DNA from: Nocardia wallacei
GTDB taxonomy: Bacteria; Actinomycetota; Actinomycetes; Mycobacteriales; Mycobacteriaceae
Length of the DNA stretch: 59,227 nt
Direction of reading: 5' to 3'
Assembly (NCBI RefSeq): GCF_029868745.1
Contig: NZ_JARWOP010000323.1
Span: 1 to 59,227 of the forward strand
In this document: positions 44,201 to 53,900 of the stretch, piece by piece
Layout of the letters: the number at the start of each line of letters is the position of its first letter
Position numbering within the stretch: position 1 is the first letter of the stretch
Translations under genes and position numbers: made by a program
The notes under the pieces: model-generated
The model's database searches: none
Seen by the model: only the letters and a program-made list of their open reading frames with translations
Told to the model about the DNA's origin: nothing

Positions 44201-44239
44201 ACGACACCCGGTGTGGCACGCTGCCACACCGGGTGTCGT
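44201..44239. terminator. Bidirectional terminator between convergent genes
   Basis: ACGACACCCGGTGTGGCA (44201-44218) and its exact complement (44222-44239) form an 18-bp perfect stem with a 3-nt loop. It lies between the stop codons of the Excalibur gene and the DUF3618 gene and serves both. Confidence 0.9.
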
Positions 44240-44249
44240 GTGTCCGGGC

Positions 44250-44474
44250 TCAGCGCCGGAAGACCTTCACCAGCACCAGCAGCAGCACCAGCGCGCCCGC
44301 ACCGATCAGGCTGTACTTCACCTTCGGTTCGTTGACCTTCGCGACCACGGCGTGTTTGGTGTTGTCGGCGATCCGCTGCGGGTCCGCCCGCACCGCGAGT
44401 TCGTCGAGTGTGTTCGCGAGCCGATTGCGCGCGGCTTCGATCTCCCGCTCGATGCCCTCGGTTTCCTTCGCCAC
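44250..44474 (-). CDS. DUF3618 small membrane protein
   Basis: Protein of 74 aa starting GTG 44474 (MAKETEGIEREIEAARNRLA). The N-terminal charged helix with EREIE..R..LA.TLDELA.R.DP is the DUF3618 signature, followed by one C-terminal TM helix (YSLIGAGALVLLLVLVKVFRR). Function is unknown; in actinobacteria it is often found near peroxiredoxin or membrane stress genes. It is divergent from bcp. Confidence 0.88.
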   Translation of the reverse strand: MAKETEGIEREIEAARNRLANTLDELAVRADPQRIADNTKHAVVAKVNEPKVKYSLIGAGALVLLLVLVKVFRR

Positions 44475-44583
44475 AAGTGTCTCCTGAAATATTCGTCGTC
44501 GGTCGTGCGTCGCTAGGGGACGAGTCTATCCGGCGCGGGGAAGTCGTCGCCGTTGTCACCGCCGTCGATTACCGTGCTTGGAC

Positions 44584-45054
44584 ATGACCGAGAACCGACT
44601 CAGTCCCGGCGATACCGCGCCGGAATTCACCCTTCCCGACGCCGACGGCAAGGAGGTGTCCCTCGCCGACTACCGCGGCCGGAAGGTGATCGTCTACTTC
44701 TACCCCGCCGCCAGCACGCCGGGGTGCACCAAGCAGGCCTGCGACTTCCGCGACAACCTGGCCGAACTCGGCGGCGCGGGCATCGACGTCATCGGCATCT
44801 CCCCCGACAAGCCGGCCAAGCTGGCCAAGTTCCGCGACAACGAGAAGCTCACCTTCCCGCTGCTCTCCGACCCCGACCGCGAGGTGCTCGAGGCCTGGGG
44901 CGCGTTCGGCGAGAAGACGATGTACGGCAAGAAGATCACCGGCGTGCTCCGCTCCACCTTCCTGGTCGACGAGGACGGCAAGATCGCCCTGGCCCAGTAC
45001 AACGTGCGCGCCACCGGGCACGTGGCGAAGCTCCGCCGCGATCTTTCGGTGTAG
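44584..45054 (+). CDS. bcp: Thiol peroxidase, Bcp/PrxQ type
   Basis: Protein of 156 aa reducing peroxides with thioredoxin. It shows GDTAPEFTLPDADGKEVSLA and the active-site motif YFYPAASTPGCTKQACDFRD, with peroxidatic Cys48 and a second Cys at 53 (atypical 2-Cys form), then GVLRSTFLVDEDGKI. ATG 44584 is the normal start; a TTG two codons upstream is open. It is followed by a terminator. Confidence 0.93.
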   Translation: MTENRLSPGDTAPEFTLPDADGKEVSLADYRGRKVIVYFYPAASTPGCTKQACDFRDNLAELGGAGIDVIGISPDKPAKLAKFRDNEKLTFPLLSDPDREVLEAWGAFGEKTMYGKKITGVLRSTFLVDEDGKIALAQYNVRATGHVAKLRRDLSV

Positions 45055-45070
45055 ACCGGCCGGAACGACG

Positions 45071-45099
45071 ACGGCCCGGGACGTGCTGCCCCGGGCCGT
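45071..45099. terminator. Terminator between bcp and the convergent gene
   Basis: ACGGCCCGGG (45071-45080) pairs with CCCGGGCCGT (45090-45099) around a 9-nt loop, followed by TTT. It serves bcp and possibly the minus-strand gene ending at 45108. Confidence 0.8.
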
Positions 45100-45107
45100 T
45101 TCGCTGT

Positions 45108-46379
45108 TCATACGCGCGGCATCAGCTGGGCCGCCCACTGGACCATCATGCGCCAGTGGTTGTCCCACCACTTTCCGAATTCCTCGGTGCCGAACTGGGG
45201 CGGCGCGGTCTCGCCCGGGAACAGCAGCGAGCCGTTGGGTGCGCCGACCTGGACGGTGGGCGCCGGAATCACCGAGGACGAGCCCATGGCCGCCGGCTCC
45301 GCATCGGAGTGATGCAGGAGCGGCTGTCCCTCCGAGACCTCGGAATCGGCGGGCTCGGAATCGAATTGGCGTATCCCGAGCCGGTCGGAATCGCATGGTC
45401 GCCAGTTCACGGCGGCCGGGTCGACGGTGATGATCTCGGGATCGGGCTCCGAGCCGGCGGATTCGTCGCTCCCGCGCAGGGCATCCCGCCGCTGCATGGG
45501 ATGCGCGCTCGGGACCGTGCGGTGTGTCTGGGCCGCTATGCGGGCATCGGTCAGCTCGGAGTCGGTGCGCGACTTGCCTGTCGCGTGGTAGGCGCCGCCG
45601 ACGACCAGCCCGCCCGCCAGCACGCTCGCCGCCGCGAACACCGCCGTGGCGCCGCGGGACACCCGGGCGCGGGGGCCGCTCTCCGCCGTGTCGGACAACT
45701 CCGGCTGCGCCACCAGCGCGGCGCCGATCGCCGACCCGGCCGCGGCCACCTTGCACGGCACGATCGACGCGCCGAAGCCGGTGCCCAGCGCCGACGCGAC
45801 GGCGGCATCGCCGGCTGCGGAGCCGATCAGTACCACCGCGTCGGGGTCGACACCGGCCGCCTCGAACTGGTCCCACGCGGCGGTGACCGCGGGCCGCATC
45901 GTCTCGCGGGTGACCGCGCCGCCCGCCGCCGTCAGGCCCGCCACCACCCGGTCGCGGCCCGGGGAGATCAGCGAGAAGCCTTGATAGCCGGGTACCACCT
46001 CGCAGATGACCAGGTGATCGAAGCCGTCGACCCAGGTCATGGCGCGGGCCAGGGCCAGATGCGCGGACTTGGCGGACACCAGCGACGCCGTGCGCCACGG
46101 GCTCGAGGCCAGACCGGTGACGATCGCGCGGCGCTCGGCCGCGTCGCGGTAGGTGACCGCCGCACCGGCGGCCTCGTAGTCGGCGCCGAGTTCGGCGTCC
46201 AGATCCTCCAGCGCCGTTTCGACCGCGTGGGCCAGGTCGTGCTTGCCGTCGCCGCGGATGCGCTGGGTGCGATGGTGCAGGATTCGCTCCGGCAAACTGT
46301 CCGGGCCGCTGCGGAGCGCCACCGCCTGCACGGCGCCGCGCTCGGTGGAAACGCCGAATGTCACCACTAATCGAGCCAC
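45108..46379 (-). CDS. Actin-fold-like membrane protein of mycobacterial type (DUF7159-like)
   Basis: Protein of 423 aa from GTG 46379. The first 230 residues look like a degenerate ASKHA/Hsp70-like fold (RLVVTFGVSTERGAVQAVAL; later VVLIGSAAGDAAVASALGTG). A TM helix follows (about 245-265, ATAVFAAASVLAGGLVVGGA), then a Ser/Glu/Pro-rich extracytoplasmic tail rich in acidic residues. The layout matches poorly characterised proteins of Mycobacterium and Nocardia. No enzymatic motif is evident. Its large tail suggests a cell-envelope role. Confidence 0.7.
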   Translation of the reverse strand: MARLVVTFGVSTERGAVQAVALRSGPDSLPERILHHRTQRIRGDGKHDLAHAVETALEDLDAELGADYEAAGAAVTYRDAAERRAIVTGLASSPWRTASLVSAKSAHLALARAMTWVDGFDHLVICEVVPGYQGFSLISPGRDRVVAGLTAAGGAVTRETMRPAVTAAWDQFEAAGVDPDAVVLIGSAAGDAAVASALGTGFGASIVPCKVAAAGSAIGAALVAQPELSDTAESGPRARVSRGATAVFAAASVLAGGLVVGGAYHATGKSRTDSELTDARIAAQTHRTVPSAHPMQRRDALRGSDESAGSEPDPEIITVDPAAVNWRPCDSDRLGIRQFDSEPADSEVSEGQPLLHHSDAEPAAMGSSSVIPAPTVQVGAPNGSLLFPGETAPPQFGTEEFGKWWDNHWRMMVQWAAQLMPRV

Positions 46380-46531
46380 TACTGATCAGCCTTCCGCCTG
46401 GTCGATGGACGCTCACTCGGTTATGTGTTCGTCACCACATCTGGTACGGATGGGTTATGAACGGCAACCAAACCGGACTCAGTCGGTGCCGCCGCGTGTC
46501 ATCAGCGTGTCGCTACCGCTAGCCTGGTGAC

Positions 46532-47239
46532 GTGGTGGAAGCGCGCACGGCAACGAGGTCGAACCGACGTGCGGACCCCGCGTTGGAGTTGCAAGACGAC
46601 CCGCGGGAACTCATGCCCCGGCGCCGGCCCACGCAGGAACGCAGCAAGCGCAAGTTCGACGCCCTCCTGCAGGCCTCGCGGGAGCTGCTGGTGGAGGTCG
46701 GGTTCGAATCGTTCACCTGCGAAGAGGTCGCGGCACGCGCCGAGGTCCCGATCGGGACGCTGTACCAGTTCTTCGCCAACAAATACGTCATCGTGTGCGA
46801 ACTCAACCGGCAGGACCTGGTCGCCGTATCGCAGGAGCTGGCCGACTTCCACGGCGAGATCCCCTCGATGGACTGGCTGCGCCACATGAACAAGCTCGTC
46901 GACCACCTGGCCGACCTGTGGATGACCGACCCGTCCCGCCGCGAGGTCTGGCTGGCCATGCAGTCCACCCCCTCCACCCGGGCCACCGGCGCCATCCACG
47001 AAAAGGAGTTCGCCGAGGCCGTGCAGCAGATGCTGCGCCCCCTGATGCCCCGCACCCCCCGCGCCCGCCGCTCCATGATGGCCCAGGTCCTGGTCCACGT
47101 CGTCTACTCGATGATGAACTTCTCCGTCCAGGACGGCCTCAGCCACGAAGCCGCCGTAGCCGAACTCAAGCGCCTCATGGTCGCGTATCTACTGGTGGCG
47201 GAAAAGGAATCCCGCACGGGCGGCCAACGCGACGAGTAG
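46532..47239 (+). CDS. TetR-family regulator next to acpS/fas
   Basis: Protein of 235 aa with a basic tail, then the TetR helix-turn-helix: RRRPTQERSKRKFDALLQAS, ELLVEVGFESFTCEEVAARA, EVPIGTLYQFFANKYVIVCE. The C-terminal half is a ligand-binding helix bundle. It converges with acpS, only 11 nt from its stop. The location beside acpS and fas makes it a candidate regulator of fatty-acid synthesis, but the sequence does not look like mycobacterial FasR as I remember it, so no name is given. Confidence 0.9.
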   Translation: MVEARTATRSNRRADPALELQDDPRELMPRRRPTQERSKRKFDALLQASRELLVEVGFESFTCEEVAARAEVPIGTLYQFFANKYVIVCELNRQDLVAVSQELADFHGEIPSMDWLRHMNKLVDHLADLWMTDPSRREVWLAMQSTPSTRATGAIHEKEFAEAVQQMLRPLMPRTPRARRSMMAQVLVHVVYSMMNFSVQDGLSHEAAVAELKRLMVAYLLVAEKESRTGGQRDE

Positions 47240-47250
47240 ATCGGGACCGC

Positions 47251-47673
47251 TCAGGAGTTGATGAGGTCTGCCAGTTCGCCCGGGTCTTCCAGGACGACCA
47301 TGGCGGCGGCGGTGTCGCCGTCGTGGGTGAGGGAGAGGTGGACTCGGACTCGGGGGAGGAATTCGGCGGCGAGGCCGTGCAGTTTGATGCTGGGGCGGCC
47401 CCAGGCGTCGTTGACCACCTCGATGAGGGGGTACGGGTTGTCGCCGATCTGGGGGCTGCGGGCGAAACGCGATGAGGCCCAAGCCTTCAGCACCGCTTCC
47501 TTCGCCGCCCAGCGGGCCGCGTAGCTGCGCGCGGGGTCGGTGCCCTTGCTCTCGCAGTAGCGGCGCTCCCCCGCGGTGAAGCTCTCCCGGAGCATGGTGG
47601 TTCCGGCCCGCTTCAACTGTTCGGCGAACTCGGAAATGGTCACCAGGTCCAGCCCGATCCCCAAGATGGTCAC
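47251..47673 (-). CDS. acpS: Holo-[acyl-carrier-protein] synthase
   Basis: Protein of 140 aa from GTG 47673 that attaches 4'-phosphopantetheine to acyl-carrier domains. Motifs: ILGIGLDLVTISEF (Asp metal ligand), FTAGERRYCESK, and ARSYAARWAAKEAVLKAW with the catalytic Glu, then LSLTHDGDTAAAMVVLE. The FAS-I upstream lacks an own transferase domain, so this enzyme is needed to activate it; the fas-acpS order is conserved in mycobacteria. Upstream codons to 47703 are unlikely to be used. Confidence 0.95.
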   Translation of the reverse strand: MTILGIGLDLVTISEFAEQLKRAGTTMLRESFTAGERRYCESKGTDPARSYAARWAAKEAVLKAWASSRFARSPQIGDNPYPLIEVVNDAWGRPSIKLHGLAAEFLPRVRVHLSLTHDGDTAAAMVVLEDPGELADLINS

Positions 47674-47826
47674 AGCGTCGCAGCTCCTCAACCGTCTGTG
47701 CACCGCGGCGACCGCGTCACCGCCGTTCGTTCAATGAACTCGAACACGACGACCGCCGCTCGTGACGAGCGATCACCGATTCGGCTGCAACATACCAGCG
47801 CGGCAGCCGTTCCCCGGGGACAACGA

Positions 47827-47854
47827 GAGACGGAACCGCGGGGATTTCCGTCTC
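47827..47854 (-). terminator. Second hairpin between fas and acpS
   Basis: GAGACGGAA (47827-47835) pairs with TTCCGTCTC (47846-47854), with a 10-nt GC-rich loop. It lies 12 nt beyond the first hairpin. The pair may terminate or attenuate transcription from fas into acpS. Confidence 0.55.
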
Positions 47855-47865
47855 CGGGCGAAGTG

Positions 47866-47910
47866 ACGAAACCGCTGCCGCGAATATGCCTGCGCGGCAG
47901 CGGTTTCCGT
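47866..47910 (-). terminator. Terminator hairpin after fas
   Basis: AAACCGCTGCCGCG (47869-47882) pairs perfectly with CGCGGCAGCGGTTT (47893-47906) around a 10-nt loop, and flanking GACG/CGTC extends the stem with one bulge. It starts about 11 nt after the fas stop, so acpS may need its own promoter or read-through. Confidence 0.75.
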
Positions 47911-47920
47911 CAGTTCACCA

Positions 47921-50900
47921 TCAACGGCAGGCGGGCCCGCCGTCGGCGACGTAGGTGCCGTCCTGCGCCAGGCGAGCCTGGGGCGAGAGCAGCATGTCGG
48001 CCTCCAGCTGCCGGATCTGCCCGGACGGAGTGCCGTCCGCGCCCAGCCGGCGATCGGCGGGGCGCTCGTACAGCGGGGCGCCGCCGCACATGGCCTCGAC
48101 GAACCGCTGCCGTCCCGCCAGCTGCCGCTCCTCGGCCCGGCGCAGGTACTCCTCGCGCCGCTGCGGGTCGATGGCCTGGACGAACGCCTGCGGGTGCACG
48201 ACCGCCAGCAGCCCGGACACGTGGCCGAAGCCGAGCGAGGTGACCAGACCGGCCTTGAGCGCGAACCGATCTCCGAAGCGCAGCGGCTCCCGCACCCACA
48301 CCAGGTGCGGGTACTCCTGCATCTTTTCGTCGACACAGTCCAGGCTGCGGTTCGGCGGGATCACGCCCTGCTCCAGCACCTGGCAGAGCCCGATCAGCTG
48401 GAAGGCCGCCGCGCCGCCCTTGGCGTGGCCGGTGAGCGACTTCTGCGAGATCACGAACAGCGGATTGCCCTCGGACCGGCCCAGCGCGCCCGCGAGCCGC
48501 TCGTGCAGCTCCGACTCGTTGGGATCGTTTGCGGCCGTGGAGGTGTCGTGCTTGGACAGCACCGCGATGTCGTCCGGCCCGACGCCCAGCTTCCGCAGTT
48601 CGGCCGCCAGTCGCGACTGAGCGCCGCCCCGGCCCGCGCCCAGCGCACCGAGTCCGGGAGCCGGAATCGAGGTGTGCACGCCGTCGGCGAACGACTGCGC
48701 GTAGGCCACCACGCCCAGCACCGGCAGCCCGGCCTCCAGCGCGATGTCGCCGCGAGCCAGCAACACCGTTCCGCCGCCCTGAGATTCGACGAACCCGCCG
48801 CGGCGGCGGTCGTTGGCCCGGGAGAAGTAGCGGTCGCTGATGCCCTTGGCGCTCATCGCGGCCGAATCCGCAGTGGCCGACATGTCGCCGAAGCCGACGA
48901 TGCCCTCGATGCCGAGATCGTCGTACCCACCGGCGACCACGACATCGGCCTTGCCGAGGCGGATCTTGTCCACGCCCTCCTCGACCGACACGGCCGCGGT
49001 CGCGCACGCCGCGACCGGGTGGATCATCCCGCCGTAGCTGCCGATGTAGGACTGAACCACGTGTGCCAGAGCGACATTCGGCAGCGCTTCCTGCAGGATG
49101 TCGTTGGCGCGCGGCTCGCCCAGCAGGTTGTCGATGTACAGCGACCGCATGGAGGACATGCCGCCCATGCCGGTGCCCTGGGTGTTGGCCACCAGCGAGG
49201 GGTGCACCCAGCTCATCAACTCCGCGGGGCTGAACCCGGCGGACAGGAACGCGTCCACGGTGCAGACGATGTTCCACAGCGCCACCCGGTCCACCGAACT
49301 CGCCATATCCGGCGAGATGCCCCACTTGGTCGGGTCCCAGCCCTGCGGGATCTGGCCGCCCACGGTGCGCGACAGCTTCGCCTTGCGCGGGACGCGGATC
49401 TCGGTGCCCGCCTGGCGAGTCACCTGCCAGTCGCCGGAATCCGGCACCGGCGCGACGACCGTGTGCTCGGGGTCGGCGGCCTGGAAGGCGCGCGCCTCGG
49501 CCTCGCTGGTGACCACGAACGACAGGTCCTTGTCCAGGAACACCGAGGTGAGCAGCGGCGAGGTGTTGTCGATCATGGCGCCGTCGTCGCCGTAGCGGCG
49601 CACGCCGCAACGTTCCACGACCGTGTCGTGGTAGCGCTCGGCCACCTCCGACTCGTCCACGTACTCACCGGATTCGGTGTCGTACCAGCCCGGCTTGGGC
49701 TCGTTCTCCCAGGTCACCAGGCCGGTGGTCCACGCCAGCTCCAGCACGCCGGCCGCCGACAGCTCGTCGGAGACCTCCATCTCGAAGCGGGTGCGGGCCG
49801 AGCCGTACGGGCCGAGTTCACCGGCGCCGACGATGACCACCATGTCGGCGAGATCGGCTGTCACCGGACCCCATTCGGGCACCGGCAGCGCCGAGGTCAG
49901 CGTCGGCGGGGTGGGCAGGGCGGCGATGGTGCGCTCGGCGGCCTCGAGTTCGACTGCGGCAGCGTCGGTTTCGGCGTTCTCCGCCTCCTTGGCCAGCGCG
50001 GGCAGGTCGAGCTTGGCGCGGGCCAGGCCGCCGGTCAGGTCGATCTGCTGCGGTCCGGACGTGGTGACCACGCGGGCCCGGCTGGTGCACCACTTCAGCA
50101 GCTCGTCGGCGATCTCCGTCGTCGACCAGGTCTGCACACCGGCCCGCTCGACCGCCGCGACCAGCGGATCGTTGTGGCCCATCAGCCCGGTGCCGCGCAC
50201 CCAGCCGATCAGCGCGTGCACCAGGGTGACCCGCTGCGACCACGACTTCTCGACCCGCCACTTGGCGACCACGGCGTCCAGCGCGGCCTTCGACTCGCCG
50301 TACGCGCCGTCACCGCCGAAGATGCCGCGGTTGGGCGAACCCGGCAGCACCACATGCAGTTTCGCGTCCACGTCGTGGTCGGCGCCGAGGCCGGACAGAC
50401 CGCCGATGAGGCGCTCCACCGACCACAGCAGCACCCGCATCTCCATCTCCGCGCGGGCGCCGGCGTCGGCCAGGTCGCCCGCCACCCGCGGGGCCGCGAA
50501 CGGCAGCAGCAGCGTCGGCGTCATCGCGGGCTTGACGAGAACCTTTGCGCCACCGGCATTGTCGGTCTGCTCGTTACCGACCCAGTCGATCAGCGCGTCG
50601 ATGTCGGCGTAGGACGCCATGTTGGCGGGCACCACCCACAGCGCGGCGCCGTGCCGGGCGTTCTCGCGGTAGAGCCGCTTGTAGAACCCGAGCCGGTAAT
50701 CATCGAGCTTGGAGGTGGTGACGATGACCGTCGCGCCGCCACCGAGCAGACGTCCGGCGGCCGCGGCCGCGATGGAACCCCTACTCGCACCGGTGATCAC
50801 GGCGATATCCGAGGACCAGGCTCCGGCCTCGTCGGCGTCCAGGGCCGCCTCGGCGATCCGCTCGTAGACGCCGGCGAGCACCGAGCGCGCCTCCGACATC

Positions 50901-53900
50901 GCCCGCTGCCGCCACCAGTTCGCCTGCGCCGCAACGGTTTCGCCCGCGCCGACGAAGGTGTCGACCGGCAGCTCGCCGAGGTCGGCGTCGTCGCCGAGCC
51001 ACAGGCGCGCGAGATCCTCGCGTGCGGTGGCCCAGCGGTCGTCGATCAGTACCGCCTTGCGGCCGTCGAAGGCGGGGGCGACCAGCCGCGGCCAGTCCGA
51101 ACCGAGTTCGGCGGACACCAGGTCGACCAGCGAGTCGTCGGATGCCTCCGGCGCGGACACCTGCTCCGCGAGGCCCAGCTGCTCCAGCACGACGCGGGCG
51201 GCGGTGGCCAGCACGCCGTCGCGGCCGGTGATCTGCTCGGTGAACTCACCCAGCGCGGCGGCGTCGACGGTCGCGCCGCCGCCGCCACCGGCGGCGGGCA
51301 GCGAGACGCTCACCCCGCGCCGGGCCGCCACCGACTGCACGGCGGCGTCGATCGCGGCATCCACCGCGGCGGCGTCGCCGAGCGCGCCGGAGACCAGGCC
51401 GCCCAGGTCGCCACCGCGTACGCTGGCGCCCTCGCGGGTGCCCAGCGAGACCTCGGCGGTGACGTGGTGGGCCCAGCCGTCACCGAGTTCCCAGACCTTC
51501 TTCACGCGGTCGGCGATGGCCGCCGGGCGCTTGCCGGAGGGGCCGAACACCTTGCGCAGGTGGTCGCCGACGGCGTCGGAGAGCACCGAGCCGAACGGCT
51601 TGTAGGTGCGGGCCAGCCGCTCCACGGTCGCCGCGAGGGCGCCCATGTCGGCGTCGGCGGCGCCGTCGATGGCGCCCAGCGACAGCTCCGAGCCGAGGTC
51701 GACCAGCAGCTGGTTGCGCCGCGAGGAGACGCCGTCGCACAGGCTCTCGATGGTGTCCACCGGCCCGATCTGGTCCAGGCGCAGCTTGGTCCACAGGGCG
51801 ATCAGCACGCGGGTCGCGTCGGCGGCAGTGAACGGGATGTCGTCGGGACGCGGGCCACCGGAGGCAGCGACCGGAGCGGGAGCCGCGGCGGCCGGAGCGG
51901 CGGCAGCGGCCGGAGCCTGTTCGGCCACAACCTCTTCCGGCTCCTCCACGGGCGCCGGGTCGGTGTCGGTGGAGTACACCACGCCGGCCTCGCGCTCGAT
52001 ATTGAGCACCTCGACCTTGGCGGTGGCGAACTGCGGCAGCTTCAACGTGTTGGTGGCCAGGTTCGCCACGGTCGGCGTGGCGGCCAGACCGATCTCGACG
52101 AAGCGCTCCACCCCGAGCCCGCCCTCGGCCGGGTCGCCGAACAGCAGGTCCTGGGTCTCGATCCAGCGCACCGGGCTGGCGAACTGCCAGGCCAGCAGCT
52201 CGATCAGCACCACCCGGCACAGCTCGGTCGGGCGCGCGGACCAGTCGTCCCAGTCGGCCAGCACCCGGGCCAGCGGCTCGGAGGGCACCAGATCGGCGAT
52301 CTCGGCGAGGAACTCGCGCTCCAGCGAGAACGGCCGCGGCACCAGGTTCGGAATGTAGCGTCCCGCAAGGATTTCGGGGTGCAGATTCTCCGGCAGCAGG
52401 TCCTCGAGCTTCTGCCGGAACTCCGGCACGCCCTTGCGCAGCACGGTCGAATGGAACGGCACGTCGATGCCGGGCACCAGCACGAAGGCCCGCTTGCCGC
52501 CGAATTCCGCACGGCGGCGCTCGATCTCGGCCTCCAGCTCCTCGAGGCCCTTGACCGTGCCGGCGATCGCGTACTGCGAGCCGCGCAGGTTCAGGTTGAC
52601 GACCTCGAGGAATTCTCCGGCGCGAGCGCCGATTTCCGCGACGAAGTCGATGACCTCGGCGTCGGGCAGCCCGATCTGCGACGGGCGGATGGCGGCCATC
52701 CGATAGTCGCTGCGGCCCTGGGCATCCCGCGGCACCAGCTCGTGCATGGCAGAGCCGCGCTGGAACACCACCTCGAGCACGGCCTCCAGCGGCAGCACCC
52801 CGGCGACGGCGGCGAGCGCGTTGTACTCACCGACCGAGTGCCCGGCCAGCATCGCGCCCTCGACGAAAGCCCCGGCCTCGCGCAGCTCCGCCACCTGGGC
52901 GACGCCCAGGGTCGCCATCGCGACCTGGGTGAACTGCGTCAGGTGCAGCACGCCCTGCGGGTGGCGGTATTCCACGCCGCGGGCCTTGAGGTAGGTCGGG
53001 TTGTCGCGCACCACGGCGAGGATGGAGAAGCCCAGCGCCTCGCGGGTGTGCTTGTCGGCGCGGTCCCACACCTCCTTGGCCGCCTTGGAACGCGAGCGAG
53101 CATCCAGGCCCATCCCCTTGGACTGGATGCCCTGACCGGGGAAGGCGTACACGGTCTTGGGCGCGGCGAGCCGGCCGGTGCCGGTCATCACCAGGTCACC
53201 GGCGGCGCGGCAGGAGACCTCGATGATCTCGCTGCCCTCATCGACGGCGACCCGCTCGACCCGCACGTCGATCTCGGCGCCCGGCCGCACCATGCCCAGG
53301 AAGCGGGTGGTCCACGCGGTCAGAGTCCGTGCGGGAACCGGGGATTCGGGGTCCACGGCCGACACCGCGTGCTGCGCGGCGGCCGACAGCCACATGCCGT
53401 GCACGATCGGGCTGCCCAGCCCGGCCAGCTTGGCGGCGTTGTCGCTGGTGTGGATGGGGTTGTGGTCGCCGGAGACCGCGGCGAACGCGGCCATGGCGCG
53501 CGGCGCGACCATGGTGAGATCGCGGCGGCGACGCCGCGGGGTGTCGGTGGCTGAGTCGGAGACGGCGCCTCCGGCACGCGGCGGATCGGTGAGTTCACCG
53601 CCGCCGGTGCGGCCGCGAATCGCGAAGCGCTCCACCAGCTTCGCCACGGTCGGGGTCTCGAGACCGTGGTCGCGCATCACGCCGACGGTGACATTCACCT
53701 CCACGACGCGGCCCAGATCGGTGTCGAGCACCGACGCGGACTCCGCGCGCACGCTGAGAACCGCTGCGCTGTCGGGCAATTCACCCACCAGCTCGATCCG
53801 GTGATCGAGGTGCACCAGATCCAGCATGCCCTCGATGACGGCGGCGCCGTCCTCGGTGCGGCCGGCGCCGAGCACCGCGAAGACGGCGGGCCAGCAGGCG

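Noticed and set aside
44553..46370. Plus-strand frame of 605 codons over bcp and the actin-fold gene
   Set aside because: It conflicts with bcp in another frame and with the minus-strand gene; it has no family features.
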